This document shows positions 1 through 5,110 of a stretch of 7,096 bases of DNA, in pieces. The stretch is from an uncultured Ruminococcus sp. (lineage in GTDB: Bacteria > Bacillota > Clostridia > Oscillospirales > Acutalibacteraceae). Location of the stretch: the NCBI GenBank assembly GCA_902773245.1, contig CACYDY010000019.1, positions 1-7,096 on the forward strand. Direction: 5' to 3'. The notes beneath the pieces are model-generated. The model searched no databases. It was not told where the DNA came from and was given only the letters and a program-made list of their open reading frames with translations. Each line of letters opens with the position of its first letter. Position 1 is the stretch's first letter. The position numbers and the translations under genes are program-made.

Positions 1-237
1 ATAGCTTTTTTGAGAATGATGTTTATTATTATCGGCGGCTTTTTCGGCGTTTGGGGCATAATTCTGTTCTTCTGCGTTCTTTCGGTAAATATTTGTTCAA
101 AGGAAAGCTTCGGTGTGCCGTTTATGGTTCCTGCCGCTCCGATAGATCTGTTCGGATTCAGAGATTTTATCGTCAGAGCGGACTGGAAGGTTTTGTCACG
201 GCGTCAGATCAAGGTTCAGGATCTGATCGATGAGTAA
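1..237 (+). CDS. GerA-family spore germination protein, A subunit (C-terminal end only)
   Basis: This is the 3' end of a gene that begins before the window; 78 codons are visible, ending in TAA. The fragment has one strongly hydrophobic membrane segment (visible residues ~6-27), then a SFGVPFMVPAAP stretch, then a polar tail containing FIVRADW. That layout matches the C-terminus of GerA/SpoVAF-class proteins (B. subtilis GerAA, GerBA, GerKA), where a last transmembrane helix is followed by a conserved SxGxPyxxPxxP region and an F-I/V-R-A-P/D-W motif. In the family the A subunit sits in the inner spore membrane and, with the B and C subunits, forms the receptor that senses nutrients and triggers germination. 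The next gene starts 11 nt later and carries both B and C functions, which supports the assignment. Which gerA paralogue this is, and its germinant, cannot be told from this fragment. Confidence 0.85.
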   Translation: MAFLRMMFIIIGGFFGVWGIILFFCVLSVNICSKESFGVPFMVPAAPIDLFGFRDFIVRADWKVLSRRQIKVQDLIDE

Positions 238-248
238 CGGAGGTTGTT

Positions 249-2384
249 ATGGAAATAAAGGAAAAAAACAAGATGATCTCGCCTTTTCAGCTTTTCGGGC
301 TTCTTTCGATAAGCAGTATTTTTTGCGCTATGATGTATTCCGAATACACCGTCAAACAGTCCGATCTTTCGGTATATTCCATAGCTATCCCGATATCGGC
401 TGTCATTATCGGGGTGATCTGCGCCGTGCTGATAAGATTTAACAACAAAAATCCCGACTGCAATATCATTAAAATAATTCAGATCAAAAAGCCTGCGCTG
501 AGCGGCATTTTTTCGGGATTCTATATGCTGTATTTTATTGCTTTGTCGGTGTCGTCACTCGTTTTGTTTTCGCTCATGCTCGGAAATTTTATCAGTCAAA
601 AGCTGCCCTTCAACGCATTTTTTGTAATAACCGCTGCGGGCGTATATTATTCGGCTTCAAAAGGTATCGCCGCTCTCGGGCGAACAAGCGCAGTATTTTA
701 TATAATAACCACCATACTTGTGGCTACAAGCTGCTTTTCGATCGGGTTCAGAATAAATCCGCTTAATTATTCGTATTTATTCTTAGAGGACGGAGGCGGT
801 CTTTTCGATAATATTCTTCACATAACCGCCCTTAATTCCGCAGTCCCGGCTTTGTTCATTCTCAACGGCAGGATAAAGGGCAATGTCAAAAAAACGGTTT
901 ATCTTTGGGTCGTTGTTTCAAATCTGACGTCGCTTGCGCTTACCGTGATCTTCCTGGGGGTTCTGGGTGAGTATTCATATATGACGCCCTACCCTTTTTA
1001 CACGGGCGCTCAGCTGATCGAATTCGGGGCTTTTCAGCGGCTTGACGCAGTGTATATTTCACTTTGGACGATCGGTATGTTTGTTAATCTTTCGCTTTCG
1101 TTCTATTGTCTGCGTGAAACGATCCAAAGCTCTTTTTGCGCCGATAAATGCCGATTTATCAATCCTCTGTCGGCGGCTGCGGTCGTTTTGCTTTCGCTTG
1201 CGTCGGTTCACTTTAACCGTGTGAGGGATCTGTTTTTAAACACGAAGGTTTTGTTTGTAATATTCTTGGCAGCGTCGGCTGCGTTTCCGCTCATAGCCGT
1301 TTTCTCTCTCGGAAAGAGAAAAATCAGCTCCCTTGCCGCAAAAACCGCCGCTCTGTCAATTGTCGGGCTGCTGATCGTTCCTTTATTATCGGGCTGCGGC
1401 GAAACCCAGCTTCAGGACAGAATGCTCGTCAAGGGAGTCGGGATCGACAAGCACGATGATAATTTTGCCGTTTCGGTGCAGTATATCGACAACTATTCCG
1501 ACAACGACAAGCAGCAGAACAAATACCTGAAAGTAATCGGAAAATCTGTCGGCGAAGCGGTTGGAAAAATAAAAAACAGCTCCGGAAGCGAGCCTTTTCT
1601 CGGTCAGAACGTTGCGGTAGTTGTGGGAATGGAAACCGCAAAGGAAAACATGAAAGAGATCCTCGACTATTTTGTCAGATACAGCGACACCCGACCTACG
1701 GCAAGTCTGTATGTTTCCGAAACGACAGCCGAGGATATCCTTTGCGCCACGGCAGACGGACAGCTTATCCCGATAGATCACCTGACGCTCATCTCTCCGT
1801 CACAGTCCAAAAACGACAACTTTTTCACCGTTCTGAATTATATTAATCAATCGCAGAGTCCGATGGAAACACCTACGGCAACCGTTTTAAAATTTGCCGA
1901 TAATGCGATCAGAATGTCAACGGCTGCCTATTTCGCAAAAGACGGAAGCTCGGGGCTTCTCGACGAGAACGATTTTACAGCCTACAAAACGCTGATAGGA
2001 ATTGAAAACGGAACGGTGCTTTGCTTTGACGGCATCACGGCGGCGGTAACAGACTGCAAAACAAAGATCAAAGCCGACGACAACAACGGCAAGCTTTACT
2101 TTGACAGCGAATGCCGGCTTGATCTGACTGTGATAGAAAATCCGGAAAACGTTCCGGAGGGAAAAACAGCGGAAATTTTTTCGAAGAATATTGAGAGGAT
2201 AATTGAAGAATCGGAGGAAAAGATGCTGCGGGAAAAATCGTGTGATATATACAGTTTCGGGAAGCATCTTTTGTTTGATGATTACAAAAAATACTATGAG
2301 AATCCCGAGGCATATCGGAATGCATTGCGAGGAAGCGAGCTTTTGGTTGATGTAGATTGCAGAATAGTAAAAACAGCCAGGTAA
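249..2384 (+). CDS. Fused spore germination protein: GerAB-type permease + GerAC-type (Ger(x)C) lipoprotein domain
   Basis: The 711-residue product covers two normally separate germinant-receptor subunits. Residues ~10-354 form a GerAB-like permease of the APC superfamily with about ten hydrophobic helices (~11-30, 42-63, 86-110, 120-136, 146-166, 187-206, 216-240, 266-288, 305-321, 333-354). Residues ~384-711 match Ger(x)C: DRMLVKGVGIDK (390-401) right after the lipid-attachment cysteine, then GQNVAVVVGMETAKE (452-466), ILDYFVRYSDTRP (471-483), and a C-terminal beta-rich part after ~620. The two are joined by KRK (356-358), a hydrophobic run and LLSGC, with Cys383 in a lipobox. Separate GerB and GerC proteins are each about 350-400 residues, so both halves look full length. 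No in-frame ATG, GTG or TTG lies between residues 341 and 391, so an independent start for the GerC half is not evident. The ATG is preceded by GGAGG with a 5-nt spacing. The presumed role is nutrient sensing in the spore inner membrane together with the upstream A subunit. An indel error creating the fusion cannot be excluded from sequence alone. Confidence 0.88.
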   Translation: MEIKEKNKMISPFQLFGLLSISSIFCAMMYSEYTVKQSDLSVYSIAIPISAVIIGVICAVLIRFNNKNPDCNIIKIIQIKKPALSGIFSGFYMLYFIALSVSSLVLFSLMLGNFISQKLPFNAFFVITAAGVYYSASKGIAALGRTSAVFYIITTILVATSCFSIGFRINPLNYSYLFLEDGGGLFDNILHITALNSAVPALFILNGRIKGNVKKTVYLWVVVSNLTSLALTVIFLGVLGEYSYMTPYPFYTGAQLIEFGAFQRLDAVYISLWTIGMFVNLSLSFYCLRETIQSSFCADKCRFINPLSAAAVVLLSLASVHFNRVRDLFLNTKVLFVIFLAASAAFPLIAVFSLGKRKISSLAAKTAALSIVGLLIVPLLSGCGETQLQDRMLVKGVGIDKHDDNFAVSVQYIDNYSDNDKQQNKYLKVIGKSVGEAVGKIKNSSGSEPFLGQNVAVVVGMETAKENMKEILDYFVRYSDTRPTASLYVSETTAEDILCATADGQLIPIDHLTLISPSQSKNDNFFTVLNYINQSQSPMETPTATVLKFADNAIRMSTAAYFAKDGSSGLLDENDFTAYKTLIGIENGTVLCFDGITAAVTDCKTKIKADDNNGKLYFDSECRLDLTVIENPENVPEGKTAEIFSKNIERIIEESEEKMLREKSCDIYSFGKHLLFDDYKKYYENPEAYRNALRGSELLVDVDCRIVKTAR
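1314..1397 (+). other. Internal lipoprotein signal peptide and lipobox at the GerB/GerC junction
   Basis: This encodes residues 356-383 of the fusion protein. It has a basic n-region (K356, R357, K358), a hydrophobic core (A367-P378) and a lipobox L380-S381-G382-Cys383, followed by Gly. It has the shape of a complete type II signal peptide, except that it starts inside a protein. After ten permease helices the chain should be cytoplasmic, so this eleventh segment would run from inside to outside and place Cys383 on the outer face. That is the orientation needed for Lgt diacylglyceryl transfer and Lsp cleavage. Whether cleavage happens is inference. Confidence 0.7.
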
Positions 2385-2394
2385 AGATTTTTTT

Positions 2395-2466
2395 AAGGCA
2401 AGCGAAGCTAATTAAAGTTTCGCTCAAGCCTTTTCAAAGGCTTGCGGGTGCGGGCAGAGCCCGCAA
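2395..2466. repeat. Structured intergenic repeat just after the ger operon (copy 1)
   Basis: This begins 11 nt after the stop codon of the germination fusion gene. It holds an 8-bp stem CAAGCCTT/AAGGCTTG with loop TTCA (2425-2444) and a 7-bp stem TGCGGGC/GCCCGCA with loop AGA (2449-2465). Upstream, AAGGC (2395-2399) and AGCGAA (2401-2406) can instead pair with TTCGCT (2419-2424) and GCCTT (2429-2433), an alternative fold that excludes the first stem. A diverged relative (TTAAAGTTT..GC....TTTTCAAA.GGC) occurs at 7021-7053, so this is probably a dispersed family. It could slow or end transcription after the ger genes, but there is no U-run directly after either stem, so I do not call it a terminator. 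Confidence 0.6.
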
Positions 2467-2567
2467 AAGTTTGGCAATAGAAAAAGCATATGAAGCGAAA
2501 GCAGAAAAGGCAAACATAAAAATAAATAAAAATTAAAAAAATATAAATAACAAGGCTAATCACCAAA

Positions 2568-2613
2568 CAGGCAAGAGCGGAGCGATTTGCCGTTCTAAGA
2601 GGAACAAAAGCAA
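2568..2613 (+). repeat. 46-bp direct repeat, copy 1
   Basis: Identical over 46 bp to 2638-2683; the two copies start 70 bp apart. The unit contains GCAA...TTGC ends around GAGCGGAGCGAT, followed by GTTCT-AAGA-GGAAC, a possible small stem-loop. The flanks differ on both sides. Its function is unknown; it resembles an intergenic repeat unit, not a coding sequence. Confidence 0.9.
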
Positions 2614-2629
2614 GGCACTCGAATGTGCC
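2614..2629 (+). repeat. Small hairpin between the two 46-bp repeats
   Basis: GGCAC (2614-2618) and GTGCC (2625-2629) are perfect inverted repeats around a 6-nt loop TCGAAT. It fills most of the 24-nt spacer separating the two 46-bp copies. No role can be assigned. Confidence 0.6.
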
Positions 2630-2637
2630 GCCTTTTG

Positions 2638-2683
2638 CAGGCAAGAGCGGAGCGATTTGCCGTTCTAAGAGGAACAAAAGCAA
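2638..2683 (+). repeat. 46-bp direct repeat, copy 2
   Basis: Second exact copy of the 2568-2613 unit. Unlike copy 1 it runs directly into the CAATGTCATCAACTTAAGG motif (its last bases are CAA), so the repeat's right edge coincides with the start of another repeated motif. Confidence 0.9.
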
Positions 2684-2700
2684 TGTCATCAACTTAAGGA
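2681..2700 (+). repeat. CAATGTC..CAACTTAAG motif, copy A
   Basis: CAATGTCATCAACTTAAGGA. Related diverged copies are seen at 2778-2796, 2812-2831 and, inverted, at 2991-3010. The shared core is CARTGTC-CARCTTRAG. It is probably the edge of a dispersed or decayed mobile sequence; no element is identified. Confidence 0.55.
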
Positions 2701-2777
2701 TTTGATCCATAAATTGTATAAATAACTTTGTTCCATACATCAGCTTTTTCCTATCATCAACTTTCCTCTACTCGTGC

Positions 2778-2796
2778 CAATGTCCCAACTTAAGCG
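2778..2796 (+). repeat. CAATGTC..CAACTTAAG motif, copy B
   Basis: CAATGTCCCAACTTAAGCG. It matches copy A apart from a one-base gap in the middle and the last two bases, and is directly oriented. Confidence 0.5.
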
Positions 2797-2875
2797 TTGC
2801 AGATAATAAATCAGTGTCCACAGCTTGAGGATCATTGCCTGTCGACCCAAGTATTTGGCTCTATTGAACATTATT

Positions 2876-2923
2876 GTCGTCACCCATACCCCCAACCCCC
2901 TTTTCCTCAAGGAAAAGAGGGCT
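2876..2923 (+). repeat. 48-bp hairpin repeat, copy 1
   Basis: This pairs with 3092-3139: same length, 39 of 48 positions identical by hand count, without gaps. Its stem is CTTTTCC (2900-2906), loop TCAA, GGAAAAG (2911-2917), extended by CCC/GGG across a bulged A. The C-rich left flank (GTCGTCACCC..) is shared with copy 2. Confidence 0.7.
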
Positions 2924-2926
2924 AAA

Positions 2927-2947
2927 TGGCGGCGGCTTCGCCCGCCA
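2927..2947 (+). repeat. GC-rich hairpin
   Basis: TGGCGG (2927-2932) pairs with CCGCCA (2942-2947) around a 9-nt loop. An alternative inner pairing GGC/GCC (2934-2936 with 2940-2942) is also possible. It lies directly after the first 48-bp repeat and before a second GC-rich hairpin. Confidence 0.5.
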
Positions 2948-2951
2948 CCTA

Positions 2952-2969
2952 TCGGGGCTTACGCCCCGA
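2952..2969 (+). repeat. GC-rich hairpin with 4-nt loop
   Basis: TCGGGGC (2952-2958) and GCCCCGA (2963-2969) form a perfect 7-bp stem with loop TTAC. No T-run follows on either strand, so it is not a standard intrinsic terminator. Confidence 0.6.
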
Positions 2970-3091
2970 ACCCTGCATACATTCACTCTACACTTAAGTT
3001 GTGGATAGTGGATAAAAAATCCCTGAAACTAAAAGTTAAGAAAATCGAATATCGCTATCGAATCCGGCTCTATCCCACAATCAAATTTAAA

Positions 3092-3139
3092 GTCGTCACC
3101 ATCACCCCCAACTCCCTCTTCCTCAAGAAAGAGGGAGCT
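3092..3139 (+). repeat. 48-bp hairpin repeat, copy 2
   Basis: Second copy of the 2876-2923 unit. Its stem is CTCCCTCTT (3112-3120) with AAGAGGGAG (3129-3137) around the 8-nt loop CCTCAAGA. Several bases differ from copy 1, yet a stem is still formed at the same place, which suggests the fold matters more than the exact sequence. Confidence 0.7.
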
Positions 3140-3273
3140 GCGAGGACGGCAGACTTCCACCACTCAAACTCCTTCTCCTCCCAACTCGCTCATTTACAGT
3201 TATAAGCATTGTCAGCTTAACATTTTTGTGAGAAATATCTAAAAAACCATGCTTGTATTATCCAAAATACCCC

Positions 3274-3302
3274 TTTAAAAAAAGTTCGGTTTGTAGTATA
3301 AT
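3274..3302 (+). promoter_or_regulatory. Predicted sigma-A promoter for the hprK operon
   Basis: A perfect -10 box TATAAT (3297-3302) lies 17 nt after a weak -35 box TTTAAA (3274-3279; 4 of 6 matches to TTGACA). The expected transcript start is near 3309, giving a leader of about 67 nt before hprK. The hexamer TAGTAT recurs at 3294, 3302 and 3311 across the -10 and start region, and an 8-bp palindrome TATCGATA covers 3305-3312. Confidence 0.65.
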
Positions 3303-3312
3303 AGTATCGATA

Positions 3313-3350
3313 GTATTTGCTTCGAAAGAAATTAAGCACAAACCAAATAC
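3313..3350 (+). promoter_or_regulatory. Hairpin in the predicted hprK 5' leader
   Basis: GTATTTG (3313-3319) pairs perfectly with CAAATAC (3344-3350). Inside, TTC-GAAA-GAA (3321-3330) can close a GNRA-type tetraloop, and GCTT/AAGC (3319-3322 with 3334-3337) is a competing pairing. The structure would start near the 5' end of the transcript and end 7 nt before the AAAGG of the ribosome binding region. It may stabilise the mRNA or tune translation; no known riboswitch class is recognised. Confidence 0.45.
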
Positions 3351-3375
3351 AGCTTTGAAAGGTAGGTAATGAATT

Positions 3376-4335
3376 ATGGGTTTTACAGTATCGCTCGGTA
3401 AAATTATTAAGGAATTTTCACTTGAAATAGTATATACTCCCAGGGACCCCAACGATTTGCTCGTGAGCGTTCCCGACTACAACAGACCCGGTCTTGAATT
3501 AACGGGCTATCTCGACTTTTTCGACAAAGACAGAATACTTATCATCGGAAAAAAAGAGTATGCTTATTTTGAAAGAATGTCTTCCGAGGAAAGAGTCAAC
3601 TCTCTTGACAAGTTCCTCTCGCTTGTTCCCCCCGCAATGATCTTTTGCCGAGGTCTTCAGCCATTTGACGAGATAAAAAACGTTGCCGCTCAGTACGGCG
3701 TTGCGATCCTCGTTTCTCAGGACGCAACAAGCGAGCTTACCGCTTCTCTCGTAAATCTTTTGAATGTTGAGCTTGCTCCGAGAGTTACCCGACACGGCGT
3801 TCTCGTTGAGGTTTACGGCGAAGGTCTGCTTTTGATGGGCGACAGCGGTATCGGTAAAAGCGAAACGGCGATCGAGCTTATCAAAAGAGGTCATCGTCTT
3901 ATCGCAGACGACGCAGTCGAGATCAGACGTGTTTCCAACAAAACGCTTGTCGGCTCTTCTCCGGCAAATATACGTCACTTTATTGAGCTTCGAGGCATCG
4001 GAATTATCAACGCCCGCCGCCTTTACGGTATGGGCGCTGTCAAAATGACAGAAAAAATAGACATGGTCATCAATCTGGAGCTGTGGGACAACAATAAATT
4101 GTACGACAGAATGGGTATGGACACCGAATATATGGAAATACTCGGAAACAGAGTCCCGACCATTACGATCCCGGTAAAGCCCGGACGAAATCTTGCCGTC
4201 ATCATCGAGGCTGCCGCAATGAACAACCGTCAGAAGAAGATGGGCTACAACGCCGCCAAGGAGCTTCTCTCAAATCTCGGAATGTCTTATGACGTTGACG
4301 AGAAAAGCGGCAAAACCAAAATCGGCTGGGAGTGA
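3376..4335 (+). CDS. hprK: HPr kinase/phosphorylase
   Basis: The enzyme phosphorylates HPr, the phosphocarrier of the PTS sugar uptake system, on Ser46, and removes that phosphate by phosphorolysis. In Gram-positive bacteria this drives catabolite repression through CcpA. The 319 residues match the family length (~310-320). The N-terminal regulatory domain covers ~1-130. The catalytic domain has His140 in TRHGVLVEV, a P-loop GDSGIGKS at 155-162, Asp178-Asp179 in ADDAVEI, the HprK signature ELRGIGIIN starting at Glu204, YDRMG near 238-242, and the C-terminal [25 protein letters not shown] region. These positions coincide with those described for the Lactobacillus casei enzyme. The ATG is preceded by GAAAGGTAGG with a 9-nt spacing; an ATG at 3369 is in another frame. 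It is the first gene of the operon, behind a predicted promoter. No motif is missing. Confidence 0.97.
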   Translation: [319 protein letters not shown]

Positions 4336-4340
4336 TAACA

Positions 4341-5078
4341 TTGAAAATAGTAGCAGATACCCACACCCACACCGTCGCTTCAACTCATGCTTACGGGACT
4401 ATCAAAGAAATGATCGCTGAGGCTTCGCAGCTCGGACTTTACGCAATTGCAGTCACCGACCACGGTCCCACAATGCCCGGAGGCCCGAGAGAGTGGTATT
4501 TTAATAATTTTCGAGCAATACCGCAAACGTATCTCGGCGTGCGTGTTCTGATGGGAGCCGAAGCCAACATTTCGGATTTTTCCGGTAATCTTGACATTGA
4601 GGACGACATTCTGAAAAATCTTGAATGGATAGTGGCGTCAGTCCATGCGCCGACTCTCGACACAAGCGTGACCAAGCCCGATTTTGAAACCTGTACCCAA
4701 CTGTATCTCAATGCGGCTGAAAATCCCTATATCAACGTCATCGGTCACTGCGGAACACCCGAGTATGCTTTTGATTACGAAAAGGTTATCCCTGTCTTTG
4801 CGGAAAAAGGAAAGCTGGTCGAAATAAACGATTCCGCTTTTAAAAGACAGAAATCTTCAATTAAAAACTGCATCGAGATCGCAAAGATCTGCAAAAAAGC
4901 CGGCGCGCCGATAGTCGTTAACACCGACGCTCATTTCATGACGGAGCTTGGCAGAGCGGACGCATCGCTTCAAATGCTCGAAGAGATCGGCTTTCCCGAA
5001 GAGCTTGTTATCAATTCGTCTGTTGAGCGTTTTGAAAGATATTTAACCAAACTTAATTTACCTCTGAGGAGTCTGTGA
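4341..5078 (+). CDS. PHP-domain metallophosphatase, YcdX-like
   Basis: This is a 245-residue single-domain PHP protein, a TIM-barrel-like fold with a multi-metal site that hydrolyses phosphate esters. It closely follows E. coli YcdX, sharing VASTHAY, TDHGP, W-F near the first loop, and GAEANI. All nine metal ligands known in YcdX have counterparts: His8, His10, His16, His41, Glu74, His102, His136, Asp196 and His198 (numbered from the TTG). The natural substrate is not known from sequence. I chose TTG at 4341 because GGGAGTGA lies just upstream and MKIVADTHTHT gives the standard PHP N-terminus. A GTG at 4332 that overlaps the hprK stop (GTGA) would add three residues but has no good ribosome binding site. 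It lies 5 nt after hprK and upstream of murB, so it is probably cotranscribed. A role in sugar-phosphate or nucleotide-sugar metabolism is only a guess from context. Confidence 0.92.
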   Translation: MKIVADTHTHTVASTHAYGTIKEMIAEASQLGLYAIAVTDHGPTMPGGPREWYFNNFRAIPQTYLGVRVLMGAEANISDFSGNLDIEDDILKNLEWIVASVHAPTLDTSVTKPDFETCTQLYLNAAENPYINVIGHCGTPEYAFDYEKVIPVFAEKGKLVEINDSAFKRQKSSIKNCIEIAKICKKAGAPIVVNTDAHFMTELGRADASLQMLEEIGFPEELVINSSVERFERYLTKLNLPLRSL

Positions 5079-5110
5079 GTTTTCACTTCCGAGGAGATCA
5101 CGGAGGCAAC

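Larger units (their letters stand above)
2812..3010. repeat. Possible ~200-bp decayed element with imperfect terminal inverted repeats
   Basis: The left end (2812-2831, CAGTGTCCACAGCTTGAGGA) matches the reverse complement of the right end (2991-3010) at 14 of 20 positions by hand alignment. The interior contains three hairpins (2897-2921, 2927-2947, 2952-2969). Size, inverted ends and lack of coding capacity are MITE-like, but no clean target-site duplication is visible. The same end sequence also occurs alone at 2681 and 2778, so the pairing of these two particular ends may be coincidental. Confidence 0.35.
2385..3375. other. Long gene-free intergenic region rich in small repeats
   Basis: This 991-nt gap separates the germination operon from the hprK operon. 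I see no open frame with a family signature or a credible ribosome binding site. Its composition is patchy: AT-rich around 2510-2550, C-rich with hairpins around 2880-2970 and 3100-3140, and AT-rich again near the promoter at its right end. It contains the repeats listed separately. The many repeats and lack of genes suggest an accumulation of small non-autonomous or decayed elements. Confidence 0.75.

Noticed and set aside
1386..1781. 131-codon open frame on the - strand
   Set aside because: It is antisense to the GerC half of the fusion gene, which has clear family motifs; no independent support.
2425..2465. Rho-independent terminator for the ger operon
   Set aside because: The stems are good, but neither is followed by a T-run on either strand; the only T-run (2388-2394) comes before them with no stem.
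2568..2683. Minimal CRISPR array (two repeats and one spacer)
   Set aside because: There are only two repeats of 46 bp with a 24-bp spacer that is itself a hairpin, no third unit and no cas gene. It is better explained as a duplicated intergenic repeat.
2408..2740. 110-codon open frame on the - strand with hydrophobic content
   Set aside because: Its hydrophobic part comes from the A-rich tract at 2510-2550 read in reverse, and it spans both exact 46-bp repeats. No start context or domain supports a gene.
2825..3205. 126-codon open frame on the + strand in the intergenic region
   Set aside because: It runs through both 48-bp hairpin repeats and the GC-rich hairpins, has no ribosome binding site, and its product is low-complexity with no family likeness.
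3317..3341. CcpA cre site or known riboswitch in the hprK leader
   Set aside because: TGCTT...AAGCA is a short inverted repeat but does not fit the cre consensus, and the ~67-nt leader is too short and lacks the conserved cores of riboswitch classes I know.
3499..3978. 159-codon open frame on the - strand
   Set aside because: It lies wholly antisense to the conserved catalytic region of hprK; it is a by-product of that gene's codon use.
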